A stretch of 64,000 nt of DNA, taken from positions 1,195,738 to 1,259,737 of the forward strand of contig GG745332.1 in the NCBI GenBank assembly GCA_000151295.1, given 5' to 3'. The position numbers and the translations under genes were made by a program. Within the stretch, counting starts at the first letter, position 1; every line of letters starts with the position of its first letter. This document shows, one piece after another, positions 22,257-33,332 of this stretch. The notes under the pieces are model-generated. The model ran no database searches and was not told the DNA's origin. It saw only the letters and a program-made list of their open reading frames with translations. Source of the DNA: Allomyces macrogynus ATCC 38327 (Eukaryota; Blastocladiomycota; Blastocladiomycetes; Blastocladiales; Blastocladiaceae).

Positions 22257-23871
22257 ATGAGCACCCTGTTCAGCCTCGCCACGCCCACCTCCCCATGGCG
22301 GATCCGACCTCTGGGACTGGATGGTCAAGGAGTCGCTCGACCGCGATTATGCCTTGCACGACGCTGTCATGACGAGCGGCGCCGCCACCGTCGCGTCCTA
22401 CGCCGTCAAGCTCGCGCAGGGTGGACTGCATTTGTACGTGCGCGCTTTCATGGGTGATGGACTCGTCGTTGCGGTTGGGTCGTAAATCAGAATCAGGTCG
22501 CCCTTGCCGTTGCCCACTTCTTCTCCAGCATGGATGCCGGCGGCCGCGGGTGCGGGCTCTGTGTCGATCAATGGGACTATCCCTGGTACTTGTCTTCGTT
22601 GTTTGGTGACTCTTTTGTCGCGTCGTTCGACACTGACCATCGCGCTGCGTGGCTCTTAATATAGCCCCCACATGGACACCGACAACCATCACTGCCGCGA
22701 CGATGGGCACGATCACGGATCCTGTCGCGACACCACCCGTTCCACAACGGGCCCCGGCCATCGCACCTGCAAGGTCAATGACGACCGATAGGGCTGCCCT
22801 CGGTACGCGCCGCAAACTTTTCCATCGTTCGATCTCGGTCAACTGAGCCCTTCTCCCTCGGTAGACCAGCAAACAGTGTCCTCTCGGCTCTTCACGACCC
22901 TCTCCACCGTGCCGCTCGCGTCGAGCGCGCCCGCAGCCCCTCTCGCGTCGTCCGCACCTCCGCCACCCCACCATCCTCATCTCAAGCTCCCAGTATTGTC
23001 TCTCCACCACTGCCCCCAGCCCCGCCGCTCATGTCGCCCGCCGAGATGCACTCCAAGTTCCGCGACGCCGTGGCCTCCGCAATGCAGGCCGCGTGGCACC
23101 GGACCGTGCCCCCGTACGCGCTCTATTTCGCGCCGCCGTCCACGTACCCCGCTTCGCTGCCCCGGCCACCCGCGAGCGCGATGCCGCTGCCGATTCCAGC
23201 GGTTACTGCCGCTAACGTCCCGCTGCCGCCATGACCGCGTCATGATCCGCAGCTTCCACCGGAAATGGCGGTGCGCTCACCAGCGCCGGCGCGGCCCAGT
23301 GTACCCCCGTCGTCGACTGTCCCGACGGTGCCACGTCTCCCGACTGCAGCAGCGGCAGCAGCACCAACGGCGCCGCCCGTCCAGAGCACTACTGCGCCGT
23401 GGCCGCTAGCTCTTGATCCACGTGCCGCGCAACCGCCGCCCCCCGACCCACAGGCACCGCGGCCTGCGAACGACGATGCGAAGATGGCGCAGAGAGGAGG
23501 TCACGGCGCGGCCGGCGAGGATGGCCACGGGTACGACGAGGACGAGGACGGAATCATTATCCTGAACGAGATCACCGCGGCGGTCATTCACCAAGCCTGG
23601 ATTCCGGTCCCGCGAGGAGTTACTGGCCGGTTCCTCGCGCGATTCGGGCGCGGCGACGAGAAACGTGAGGGTTACGGTGCCTGTGATGCAGCAGCAGCAG
23701 CAGCGGCAGCATCCGCCCCTGATTATGAGCTTGCCCAAACGTGCGCGGTCGGCGTCGTTGGATGCGGCAGCAGCAGCTGTGGGGACGCCGCCGCGCCCCA
23801 CCAAGCGGCGCGACGTGGCCGAGGGGGCGACGGCCGCAGATATAACGCAGTGGCCAGCGCGTGCCGAGTAG
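22257..23871 (+). CDS. relative of the ankyrin gene, approximate or damaged model
   Basis: The stretch 22285..22433 encodes SDLWDWMVKESLDRDYALHD and VKLAQGGLHL, clearly homologous to the N-terminal module of the preceding gene. It ends at an equivalent GTACGT donor (22434). The nearest good start, ATG 22257 (ACCGCCATG), is one base out of frame with that exon, so the locus either has an extra upstream exon or a frameshift. No ankyrin repeats follow. Downstream coding-like pieces are about 22865..23216 (containing MSPAEMHSKFRDAVASAMQA), about 23253..23576 (EDEDGIIILNEITAAV) and about 23611..23871 (LPKRARSASLD, PPRPTKRRD, stop at 23871). They can be linked only by 34-36-bp introns or by indels. 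It is either a divergent short paralogue or a pseudogene. Confidence 0.45.
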
Positions 23872-24579
23872 GAATTTATGTATCATCGCGCCATGGTAGG
23901 ATGCGGGAATCAATCTGTAATTTATTGTCGTGTCGTGCTGGAGTGTGTCACTTGTAGATCAGTGATCTGCTGGTAGCAAGAAATGTTTTAGTATCCCTGT
24001 CCGACGATCATGTCTTGCATCAGTGTGTTTTTGTTGTTCGCCATTTTGTCGGGCGAGCCAACGCCCACCTGACGAGTAAAGAACGCGTCCACCCGGCCCC
24101 CCGAGAGCCAGAACTTCAGTAAAGAAATGCCATGGTTTTTTAGTCTTGTTTCCCATGGTCGCCGGGGCCCGGACCTCGTCTCGCGTCTACCTGGCGCGCA
24201 CGCACGCCAGCTCGAGCGGGCCCCGCGCGACGCGTCCAACCAACCAGACCAAACGAAAGAAGAGAAATAAACACAAAGGCAACAATCAACGAAAAGCCGA
24301 CCGACGGCACAGAGCCAGCGCGTCGTCGAGCGAGAAAAGCAGCATTGGCGTGCCAGCGACGTGGCACGACCTGACGCGGCCGTCGCGATCGGTGTTGGGG
24401 AATATGTAGTACGGAGAGAGGGGAGGGAGGAGGGCGGCCACTCCCGCCACCTCGGCCGATCGATCAAACGAAACGAGAAGAAAAATACACACAGACCGGC
24501 CTGGCCCGATCCGATCCGACGCGACGCAACGACCTCAACGACCAGCTTGACATGCGCAGAAGGCGCACCCCATCGTGGG
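23872..24579. other. intergenic, convergent
   Basis: This 0.7-kb region lies between the ankyrin-relative stop and the stop of the F-box/WD40 gene. It contains AT-richer patches (about 23870..24010) and a purine-rich run near 24420 (GAGAGGGGAGGGAGGAGG). No gene is supported. Confidence 0.5.
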
Positions 24580-27000
24580 CTACACGATCCACGCCGTATC
24601 GACGCCCTGCGTGAAGTCGTAGACTACAATCGACTGGTCCTGCGACGCCGAGACGAGGTGCGTGGACGACAACGCGACATTGAACACCCAGCTCGAATGC
24701 ACCTTGGCGAAGTTGTGCATTTCAAAGTAGTGCACTTTCGGCTTCGGGGGTGCGGTGACTGCCGCCTGGTCGGTCGCCTGGTCGGTCGCAGTCATTGTGT
24801 CGCCCGTCGCGCTTGCCGCGGTCACGACACCTGGCACATTCGGTCCCAGCGCGACGGCGAGCCCCTCATTTGGCGGCACCGGGCTCACGGGACTCTGTGT
24901 GGTCCTTGTCGAATCGCGGCGCGCGGGCACGCCTGCGTGCCGGCGCGGTCCAAACGGCCCGTCCATCTCATCCGACCAAACGTGCCAGACACGCACCGAC
25001 TGGTCGTAGGACCCGGACACAATTATTCCACGTGCCGAATCGAGCGCGAGCGTGCGGACCAGATCCGTATGACCTTCGAGCGTCGCCAGCAAAGTGCCCG
25101 TATGCACGTCCCAGACGCGAATCGTCTTATCGTTCGACCCAGACACGACAATGCGGCCGTCAAACGCGACGCACGCGATCCCGCGCGAATGGCCCGCCAA
25201 GTCACGCACGTGTGTGCCGGACGCCACGTCCCAGACCTTGACGAGGTAGTCGCCCGACGCGGACACGAGCGTGTTGCCACGCAACTGGATCGCGTTGACC
25301 GCCGCGCGGTGGCCCAAGAGGGTCGTCTTGAGCACGGGTCCAACGCGCCAATCGTCCGGCCGCGACCAGACTTTGATCGTGCAGTCCTTGGAGCACGACA
25401 CGATTACGTCCTGGTTAAACGCAACGTCCAGCACCCCCGCAGTATGGCCCGACAACGTATGCAGCTTCACGCCCCTCGTCAAATCCCAGAGCATCACGGT
25501 CGTATCCGAGGACCCGGTGACCAACAACCCGGTCGCGTCGTACTGCAAGCACAGAACGGACCCGGCATGCCCGCGCATTTCCTGCAAGATCGTGCCGGTC
25601 GCCAAGGACCAGACCTTGATCGTTTGGTCGCGCGACCCCGAGACGATCCTTTGCTGGTCAAACTGGATACAGTAGACCGAGTCCCCGTGGCCCTTGAGTT
25701 CCGTCATCGGCATCCGGTCATGGCGCCAGTTGCACTCGAGCCGCACGCGGTTGCGGTAGAGGAACTTCCAGTCGAGCTTGGCCTGCGCCGACTGCAGCGG
25801 GAAGGCCTCGTCCTCGTCGACATCACCGACGCCATCAATGTCCATGGGCTCGTCCACGTCTTCGAGGTCGGTGGCGGTGGTGCCGGTGGGCGCCCATGCG
25901 GCGCACGCGGCCGCGGTCGGGGACGACGGTGGGGATGGCAGCGCGAGGGTGCCCGCACGCGTGTGCGCGGCGGAGACGGTCGGCGGGTCGGCGAGGAGCG
26001 CGCCGGGCAAGCTCGTCGACGTCGACAGCAGACTCCATTGCGCGTTTTGCGGGACGAGGAACGGGTGCGGCGGGTGCGCGGCGGACGTGCCCTGCTGCTG
26101 GTGGTGGTTCGCGGCGAGCCCAAACTGGTAGTGGTGGTGCGGGTAGGACGGCTGCCCGCCGCCGTTGCCGTGCGAGACGACGGCGCCAATCGGCAGCCGT
26201 GCGAGCGTCTCCGGATCCACAAAGCGCTGCGCGAGTTTCGACGCGTGACACGCCGGGTGCGTGCGGTAGAGCTGCCGCCAGAGCGCGTGATCATTCGCGA
26301 GTCGGTGATAGACCGAATTGCACGGCGCGAGCCGCACGAGCGCCGGCGCGTCCAAGTGCGCCAAGATCTTCAATACCAACTCGAGCGGCAGTCGCGCGAC
26401 CGGGTCGATCGCGTCCTTGCCGCACGTGCACGTTGTCGGCGACAGTTTCGGGAGTGGCAGTTGGTCGAGGACCGCCGTCGTGTACCGCGTCACGAGCGCG
26501 CAGGTCGCGTCGTGTCCGGCGAGGGACGCGGGTAAGGAGACGGTTGGGGACATGGTGCCGCCGGGCCGCGCGCGGAGGACCGAGTCGGTTGGGCTGCCGG
26601 GGACCGCCCCGGACCATGCGTAGGTGGCGCGCGCGACCGGCGACGAGGGACGCGCGGCGATCTTGTCGGGATGGAAGATGGCCCACGGGAGCGACGGGGC
26701 GGGCGCGCTGCCAGCGCGCGCGGCGGCGGCTGCAGTGGTGCCGGCAGGGGTGCTGGTGGCGGGAGTGTCTTGGTCGGCGGGCCGCGCGGGGCTGGTGCCC
26801 GAGCCGCGCGAGAACATGGCGCGCGAGATCAGCGAGGTGATGGGGTTCTTCATGGTGGCGTTGCGCGCGCGCGTGAGCGGGAGTTGGTGGGCGATGGCGG
26901 CGGTGATGGGCCGGTTGCGCCGCGCGGCCGCGGTGGGGGAAGTGAGACGCGCGGAGAGGCGGCCTGGTCGGCGGGGCGAGCAGCCTTGTCGGTCAGTCAT
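24580..27000 (-). CDS. F-box/WD40 protein (SCF substrate receptor)
   Basis: Single exon, 806 residues, ATG at 27000. An F-box lies at about 200-246 (DAIDPVARLPLELVLKILAH, with DHALWRQLY at its end). WD40 repeats run from about 434 to 675: at least six units ending in IKVWS, VMLWD, IKVWS, VKVWD, IRVWD and VRVWH. A seventh blade lies at the extreme C-terminus (VSASQDQSIVVYDF) after a roughly 90-residue insertion. The order F-box then WD40 propeller matches Cdc4/Met30/beta-TrCP/Fbw7 proteins. These hold phosphorylated substrates for ubiquitination by the SCF complex in nucleus or cytosol. I cannot tell which subgroup. The low-complexity region between F-box and propeller is unusually long. A 724-codon frame on the opposite strand is a shadow. 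Confidence 0.93.
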   Translation of the reverse strand: MTDRQGCSPRRPGRLSARLTSPTAAARRNRPITAAIAHQLPLTRARNATMKNPITSLISRAMFSRGSGTSPARPADQDTPATSTPAGTTAAAAARAGSAPAPSLPWAIFHPDKIAARPSSPVARATYAWSGAVPGSPTDSVLRARPGGTMSPTVSLPASLAGHDATCALVTRYTTAVLDQLPLPKLSPTTCTCGKDAIDPVARLPLELVLKILAHLDAPALVRLAPCNSVYHRLANDHALWRQLYRTHPACHASKLAQRFVDPETLARLPIGAVVSHGNGGGQPSYPHHHYQFGLAANHHQQQGTSAAHPPHPFLVPQNAQWSLLSTSTSLPGALLADPPTVSAAHTRAGTLALPSPPSSPTAAACAAWAPTGTTATDLEDVDEPMDIDGVGDVDEDEAFPLQSAQAKLDWKFLYRNRVRLECNWRHDRMPMTELKGHGDSVYCIQFDQQRIVSGSRDQTIKVWSLATGTILQEMRGHAGSVLCLQYDATGLLVTGSSDTTVMLWDLTRGVKLHTLSGHTAGVLDVAFNQDVIVSCSKDCTIKVWSRPDDWRVGPVLKTTLLGHRAAVNAIQLRGNTLVSASGDYLVKVWDVASGTHVRDLAGHSRGIACVAFDGRIVVSGSNDKTIRVWDVHTGTLLATLEGHTDLVRTLALDSARGIIVSGSYDQSVRVWHVWSDEMDGPFGPRRHAGVPARRDSTRTTQSPVSPVPPNEGLAVALGPNVPGVVTAASATGDTMTATDQATDQAAVTAPPKPKVHYFEMHNFAKVHSSWVFNVALSSTHLVSASQDQSIVVYDFTQGVDTAWIV

Positions 27001-28069
27001 CGGTCGGTCGGTCGGCCGCGCGGCCCCAGGTCAACCATCACCGCACAACCACGGCCACCAGCTCGCGCCGTACCTTGACTAATCGTCAACTCGTATTGCA
27101 CGATCGCTGTCGGAGCTCGACCGCGCCAGTCGAATGCACCAAGTTGCCGCGGGCCGCACGCCTTGCAGCGGCAGTGGGCTCTGCCGTGCCGCCTATGAGG
27201 CCGTCTTTAAGCAGTCGCGTCGTGCGCGGACAGGGCAGGGCAGAGACCGATCGGGGCCGGCAGAGCTCCTCGAACGCGGCGGTGGGCGTGCGCGCACACA
27301 CACGAGATGTGGAGCCGGGAAAGGGGCCGAAGCGAGGGCAGAGGCCGAAGCGAAGGGAGCGATGGTGGCAGTCGCAACGGCGGCCGTCAAGGTAGGGATA
27401 CGGCGGTTGTGGATAGCAAGCCGTTGCGGGCGTCGCGGGTCAGAGTCGAGGTCAAGTAGGGGTCAAGCGAGCGAGCAAGGCAAGCAAGAGAGTGTGAGTA
27501 GCGAGCAACGGGGGCGGGCAGGACGGCAGGGAGCGAGAGCGCGCACGGCGGGCCGTCTAGTGCGCCGAGTCGCGTCGGCCGAGTGCGCGGTGGGCTCGTC
27601 GTTTCGCGTGTCGTGAGGTTGTTGCTTCTTGTCTTGCCGTGTGTCTTGTACGCAAGGTGATAATTTCGCGATATATCGTGACTGCGGGCATCTCCAACGC
27701 GCGCGGCTGCTGCAGCAGGAAGCAGCTGGCATGACTGGCGCGTCTCCCACTTGCTTCCGCTGTCCGCAACCGGACCAGGTCGCACCCCGTGACTTTCGCA
27801 TGCATCCCCACCACACGACTGCGACGGAGAAAAAATCGTAGATCGACAGGCGCCCGCACGCACACGACGATAATCGAGGTGGTTGTAAAGACACGGAGAC
27901 AGTGGTTGATAGAGTAACTAGACAATGGGCGACCCATGTATTTATTTCGACGACGCGCGCACGGCGGATGCGCGACAGGTTCCAGCCAACACAATAACGC
28001 AGGGAGGACGTGCGCGTGGTGGGCAACACGCCAGGGGGTACGAGAAGACGCAAAGAGAACCGCCGACGA
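27001..28069. other. intergenic
   Basis: These 1.07 kb hold the promoter of the F-box gene at its left side and the 3' flank of NDUFS8 at its right side. Long frames on both strands are compositionally poor. I find no homology signal. Confidence 0.5.
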
Positions 28070-29393
28070 TTAGCGGTAAGGGTGCTCGGACCGGATGTTA
28101 TTGGCGAGCTGCACCTCCCACTTGTCGCCGTTGGCCAGCAGGCGCTCCTTGTTGGCGAGCAGCTCTAAGTGGGTGGAGAAGATGATGGACAACGTCAGGA
28201 GCGAGGAACGGGCAGAGGAGTGGTCGACGGTGCTAAGAATTGCGCGTACCCTCGTGCGTCTCCGTCGAGTACTCAAAGTTGCTCGACTCGACAATGGCGT
28301 CGACGGGGCACGCCTCGGAGCAGAAGCCGCAGTAGATGCACTTCGTCCAGTCAATGTCTGGTATCAAAGTAAAATCCGGGTGAGGTCAAGGTCGGGACGC
28401 GTGGCATCGGCGAGATCGAAGCGGAGACGTGCGTACCGTAGCGCGTCGTGCGGCGACTGCCGTCGGGCCGGTTCTCGGCCTCGATCGTAATGGCCTGCGC
28501 CGGGCACACGGCCTCGCACAGCTTGCAGGCAATGCAACGCTCCTCGCCTGATGAGCAACGTGAAGCGGGCGAGGTCAGTCGCGCATCGGCGATGAATCGA
28601 GATTGTCGCCGTGATTAACGCACCCGACGGGTACCGGCGCAACGCGTGCTCACCACGGAACCGCGGCGAGACGGGCGCCTTTTCGTACGGGTAGAGGATC
28701 GTGTAGGGGGGCTTGAAGAAGTTCTCAAGCACTACATGATCAAATCACCATCGATCAGTCACTGCGCTGACTGCCTCCATCCGTCGTTCAACAACTGGAG
28801 CACGCACCGAGCCACATGCCGCGGAACATTTCTGTGAGCAGCAGCACCTCGGCGGCCTTGTCGAGCGCGGAACCCTTGTACTCCTTGGCCTCGAGCATGT
28901 ACGGGTCGGCAAACCGGTTGTAGATCGACGGCGGGATCGGGCCCTCCTCCTTGGCCATGCCCTGTGCGACGCGCGACGTCGACAGAGCGGCGATGCCTGG
29001 AGAGTGCGTGACGCGTTTGAGCGTCAGTTCCATTGCTCGAACTGATCATGGACGAGCGGCAACGGGATCTGTTCCACCAAGCCGCGGGAGAAGAATTGAG
29101 CAATCTCGAACATGGCCAAAGGGAATGGCACGAGCGGTAGTGTTCACAGCGCTTCGCTCTCCGAGGGAACGAGCGTTCGTGCTCAACCGCTTGATAAATC
29201 GCCAGTTCCCGTCTATTATTTGGCCAGAGCTCCGAGCAATCGCCCAATCGCCCCTCCCACCGCAGTCGTGGCGGAACAGCGCTTCGTCGGTGGTCGAAAC
29301 GAAGATTGGGCACGGACCCGCAGGGTTGCGGAGCACGGGCGCGGCGCGGGTGGCGCGGGCGAGCGCCGGGAGCGACGAGCGCAGCGACATCAT
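28070..29393 (-). CDS. NDUFS8: NADH dehydrogenase Fe-S subunit 8 (NDUFS8/TYKY)
   Basis: Six exons on the minus strand (29318..29393, 28808..28996, 28624..28731, 28437..28547, 28250..28357, 28070..28164) give 228 residues. Exon 1 starts with a double ATG at 29393 and encodes a classic Arg/Ser/Ala mitochondrial presequence. All five introns are in phase 1. The core shows [52 protein letters not shown] and the two ferredoxin clusters [12 protein letters not shown] and [12 protein letters not shown], which ligate the N6a and N6b 4Fe-4S centres. NANGDKWE-type and IRSEHPYR endings follow. It sits in the peripheral arm of complex I near the quinone site. Intron 1 is the longest (321 bp); the others are 75-85 bp. 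LYRM2 starts 295 bp away in the opposite direction. Confidence 0.96.
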
Positions 29394-29688
29394 CGTGGTG
29401 CGGTTAGTTGGCAGGTCCTGCAGCGAGCGATCGGCGGCGAGGATGCCGAGATGTTGCTGAAGCTGGCCGTGCAGCGGTTGTGGCCGTGGCGGACCGAACG
29501 GAGCTCAGCGAGCAGCATGAACGGGGCGCGTGGAGGCACGTGATCGTAACGGCCTCCCATTCAGATCGCGATTTTAGATCGGCAACGTTGCGCTGCGCGC
29601 GCTGGCGGCCACGACGATGAGCATCACCGCGTGCATTGGGTGACGACGGAACTTGCTGCACTCTGTCGACGATTTATTTGGAGGAAAC
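29394..29688. promoter_or_regulatory. shared divergent promoter of NDUFS8 and LYRM2
   Basis: Only 295 bp separate the start codons of these two head-to-head genes. Both are linked to mitochondrial complex I, so a bidirectional promoter is likely. An AT-rich element (GATTTATTTGG) lies immediately before the LYRM2 start. The bidirectional role is inferred from geometry alone. Confidence 0.5.
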
Positions 29689-30102
29689 ATGGCCATTGCA
29701 GCTGCCACTGGTGCCACGGCCGCGTCGCGGTTTGGGAACATGACCCTCAACCATGTAAATACACGGCAATTGAATTGGAGCGGCGTTCTTCGTGGACAAG
29801 GAATTGACCACCGCTGCCCTGACAGTTTATCATCCGGCGACAGGCCCTGGCGCTCTACCGCGGATTCTTGAGGGATCTGAAAGGTGGGTCGTGCTCCATC
29901 AACATCACCATCACTTCGCCATGATCCTGACGACACGATGTCCCCAGGTGCCCCCAACAAGCGCGACCTGCAACAGTGGGTCCGCAGCGAATTCGAGCGC
30001 ACGCGCTTCGAAACTGACCTCGCCCGCATTCAAAACTACATTGCCGCCGGCAAGGCCGAGCGCAAACGGCTCGCCAACATGGTGTCACTCGGGCATGCGT
30101 GA
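29689..30102 (+). CDS. LYRM2: LYR-motif protein 2 (LYRM2)
   Basis: Three exons (29689..29754, 29826..29883, 29948..30102) encode 92 residues. The length and layout match LYRM2. The second exon holds the complex1_LYR signature FIIRRQALALYRGFLRDLK, including the Leu-Tyr-Arg tripeptide. The third gives APNKRDLQQWVRSEFER and an amphipathic helix ending ERKRLANMVSLGHA. LYR proteins bind mitochondrial acyl carrier protein, and LYRM2 has been linked to complex I assembly in animals. Introns are 71 and 64 bp, in phases 0 and 1. The gene converges on the next one, with only 34 bp between the two stop codons. Confidence 0.9.
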
Positions 30103-30136
30103 AATAAATACATTCCTTCCAGTCTTCAAGTGTCGC

Positions 30137-31022
30137 TCAACCCGCGCCCACTGCACCCACCCGCCGCGGCTCGACCGGCACCGACTCGTCCAAGTCTACC
30201 CACTCCCCATCGCCGTCCACGACCAGCCGGTCCCTTGACGGCGCGGGCGAATGTAAAACACGCTTGGCCCGTGCTGTGAGGAGGGCGCGTGGCCCGCCGC
30301 GGTGCCGTTCCAAGGCAGGCCGGATCGTGACGAGTCGAGCGATATGAGCGTGAGCGCGATGTTCCTGTCCGTGCCCCACATCCAGATCTCGACCGCGGTC
30401 TCGTTTGGCCGCTGCCAGCTTGACCTCAAGCTCGTTGGCTTCCTGCGCAAGCCGCGCCTGCTCAGCACGTTGCCGCTCGAGCTCGGCGCGCATCCGTTCC
30501 ATGCTCGTGTGCAGCGGAACCGTGACCGTCGAAAAGTACTCGCTGAGCGCCTACACGCCCGCCAAATCGGTCAGCCCCACATCCCTGCCATCCACCCCAT
30601 CCAACGCAACGCACCTCGTTCCGATCCACCGTCACATGCTCACGCACCGTCTCGACCACTTCCGCCCTGGCCCTCTCCGCGACCCCCGCCCTTGCCGCCT
30701 CGAGCTGTGCCGCATCCGCTTCCCACGTCTCGACGACTTTATCCCTGGCACGCACGACCGGTTCCACCTGTGCCACCAAGAACCGCGGGTCCTGGGCCAG
30801 CGCCTGTTTGAGCGCGTGCAAGTCGGTCGTTGCGCGCTCAAGTTCGGCCAAGTCCGACACTTTCATGTCCCGGTCGGCACGGAGTGTGCGCAGTCGGCGC
30901 GTGCCGGCCCGGTATGCGCGCTGGGCGGCGAGCGCAGCCGCGTGCTGCGCGGCGTGGTGGTGGTCGGCGAGGGCGCGGACGGAAGCGTCTTGCGTTGCGA
31001 GGAAGGACAGGTTGTGCGTCAT
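30137..31022 (-). CDS. coiled-coil protein, unknown
   Basis: Two exons (30615..31022, 30137..30550) separated by a 64-bp phase-0 intron (GTGCGT donor, GTGTAG acceptor) give 273 residues. Most of the length is helical with heptad character: AALAAQRAYRAGTRRLRTLR, then LAELERATTDLHALKQALAQ, KVVETWEADAAQLEAARAGV, and across the junction MERMRAELERQRAEQARLAQ. The C-terminal 80 residues are basic and probably disordered, ending in an acidic GDGEWVDLDES. The start could lie further upstream in another exon. No family is recognised. A structural or tethering role is plausible from the coiled coils only. Confidence 0.65.
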
Positions 31023-31307
31023 GTGGCCGTTCTGTTGGAGACGGTGGAGTGGGTGAGTCGGGTGGGCCGATTGCGAGCGACGACGCGGTGGGGAACGGGG
31101 GAGAGGAAACGCACGATCACGTCGGTGGTATCCTTGTGCACGCGCTGCAGTTGCTCTCGCTGCGCTGTTCTACGATTCGGATCAACATGTGAAAATGAGC
31201 TCTAACTTCTTGTGAAAACACGCGAGAGCGATCCGTGCGTACACTTTCTCAAACCGCCCTTTCAAGTCGTGCAGAAGCCGCATCTTGTGATTATTCTAAC
31301 ACAAATG

Positions 31308-32708
31308 TCAGCTATCCCATCCGTGATTCCAAACAGCGGGCAACCCAAACACGCACTCGATGCGCAAGTTCTCGAGTTTCTTCCGCTTCACCTCGGCCTG
31401 CCGGCGCGAACGTGCGCTTCTTGACGTGCGCCAGTGCATGTACTGGTGCCGCCGCTGGTAACTCAGGAGCTTTTCGGCCATTTCACGCAAAATCTGGACC
31501 TGCGCGGGCTTGCCGACCAAGAACGCGTGGTGCGATCGGTGTCGCTTGGCCGTGGCCGCCGCGTCGCCGTGCTGCGTGTTCGCGGATGCGTTGAGTGATG
31601 GAGATTCGGATGGGAGCGCGGAGGCCGGATCCGACGACGATGAGGAGGATGAGGAGGCGAGCGAGTCAGGGAGCGAGTTCGACAGGTCCTGGATCGAGAT
31701 GGTGGGGACCGGGGCGGGTGGAGTGTCGGCCGGGTCGGTGGGGCGTGGAGCGCGGCGGAGCGTGATGCGGAAGGCGCGGCGACGTGAGCAGCGTTGGGCA
31801 ATGTCGGATGCCGTGGCGACTTGGATCTCCGGTAGCGGTGGGGATCGTGATGAAAGGGGAGCGCTGGGTGATGAGGGCGACGGGAGCGACGTCGGTGGCA
31901 CAGCAGACGCCGGTGAGGGTGCGGGTACGGCCACGGATGGCCGGTGCGAGTTGGCGCCATGGCCCAGAATGTAAACGACAGGGCGCAGAGTGGTGGGGGC
32001 TCGCGGATTGCCGGCGTGCGCGGAAACGCGACCAGTGCTCGACGTGGACCCGAACCCAGGTGGGTCGACGGCAACAGCAGTCGGACGTGTCGCGAGCGAG
32101 AGCGGTTTTTGGACATGCGTTGATCGTGCTGGGCTGACCGGTGCTGGAGGAATCACCGCTACTTTACCACGATTTGCCGCCGATCCGGACGCCGATGGAG
32201 CGGACGCGGTGGATCGCAGGCTCAGTGTGACGCGAGGCGATGCCCGACTGGCCACGCTGCGAGAAACTGCCGCAGGCGAGACGGGTACCGGTGGAGAAGC
32301 TGGTCCACGCAACGCGGCCATGCGCTGTGCTATCGGCGACGACGGAATCGGGTCGAGCGACGGCGCCTTAGACATGCGGTCGCTTGGTCCGGCCGCGTCA
32401 TTGGAAAAGGCGCCCGTCGTGGCTGCAAACGACGCGCGCGCGCGGTGCGACCGCTCAATACGCAGCCATGACGGATCGTCACTTTGCGCGAGGCCTCGAG
32501 CGACTGATGGGCGGCGTGACGCCCCCGCAACTGGTACGACTGGTTGCACGATGCGCGCTGTCGAGATGGAATGCGGGGCCAGGAGCCGCTCGTGCGAGAT
32601 GCCGAGAACAATCGACTGCAGTCGTGGATTTGCGTGCGGAATGGCCAGATTTGTGGCCGAGTTGGAGCTGGAGGAGGCGGCAATGCCGTGGCTGGTGGTG
32701 ACCGGCAT
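31308..32708 (-). CDS. disordered Ser/Pro-rich protein with basic C-terminus
   Basis: One long open frame of 466 codons from ATG 32708. About 370 residues are Ser/Ala/Pro-rich without recognisable fold, with a poly-Ser/Asp patch. The last 95 residues are different: a conserved-looking helical basic segment (HHAFLVGKPAQVQILREMAE, LLSYQRRHQYMHW, then RSRRQAEVKRKKLENLRIEC). That segment could bind nucleic acid or partner proteins. It is transcribed away from the SHO1 gene. No family recognised. An additional intron near the 3' end cannot be excluded. Confidence 0.5.
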   Translation of the reverse strand: MPVTTSHGIAASSSSNSATNLAIPHANPRLQSIVLGISHERLLAPHSISTARIVQPVVPVAGASRRPSVARGLAQSDDPSWLRIERSHRARASFAATTGAFSNDAAGPSDRMSKAPSLDPIPSSPIAQRMAALRGPASPPVPVSPAAVSRSVASRASPRVTLSLRSTASAPSASGSAANRGKVAVIPPAPVSPARSTHVQKPLSLATRPTAVAVDPPGFGSTSSTGRVSAHAGNPRAPTTLRPVVYILGHGANSHRPSVAVPAPSPASAVPPTSLPSPSSPSAPLSSRSPPLPEIQVATASDIAQRCSRRRAFRITLRRAPRPTDPADTPPAPVPTISIQDLSNSLPDSLASSSSSSSSDPASALPSESPSLNASANTQHGDAAATAKRHRSHHAFLVGKPAQVQILREMAEKLLSYQRRHQYMHWRTSRSARSRRQAEVKRKKLENLRIECVFGLPAVWNHGWDS

Positions 32709-33332
32709 GGTGGAGAAAGTCGTGATTGGTGCAGCTGAAGCCCCCCAACGTCGATGAACGTTGATGCTCGGATTGCAGCAAGCTGGACGAAGATGCGAGC
32801 AAGCAAGCGCCGGATAAATCTTCTGACGTTTGCCAACGACAACGCCAGCTGCAAATCACATCCCCATTCCGTCGCGTCATTGGCACGTGCGTGGCGACGG
32901 TCATGACGGTTCGCCACTGCCCGCCACTGGGCCGGCTTTGGCCGCCACGTTGGAACGTGGACCAGGGTCGACCTTCACCTTGCAATTTTCCCGACGACGC
33001 CGGCACCATCAACGACGACCCAGCTGCTTGGAGCAACTTGCCGCATCAAGGCGCGCCGGCCCCGAACCATAGACTTACCGCCGCCGACGCCCAGCCGGAC
33101 TGGCCAATAGACGGACCCACAGGCCGACCGACCGACCGACCGACCGACCGACCTGTGCAGACACTTCGTCGGCCCCAGCTGTATTCCGGCGCCAATTCGA
33201 CGAGCCAACCGCCAAGCTCACTCTTGCCCACCCTACCGCTCGCGATGAAGTTCGGCCTTGCGATCAATATCCCTTCGTCCTGGCGGCGGCGGCTCCTGGT
33301 GGCAGCCGTCGCGCATCACCGGCTCCGTCTTC
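32709..33332. other. divergent promoter region with GACC tetranucleotide repeat
   Basis: This 0.62-kb region lies between the disordered-protein start and the SHO1 start. It contains a run of about seven CGAC/GACC tetranucleotides at 33123..33152. An ATG at 33245 opens a frame that could encode the natural SHO1 N-terminus but is one base out of register (see findings). Confidence 0.6.

Noticed and set aside
24361..26535. 724-codon open frame on the plus strand
   Set aside because: It is the exact antisense of the F-box/WD40 gene, has an Arg/Gly-heavy shadow composition and no motif.
33123..33152. GACC tetranucleotide run as a CRISPR or regulatory array
   Set aside because: Pure simple-sequence repeat without spacers, in a eukaryotic promoter region.
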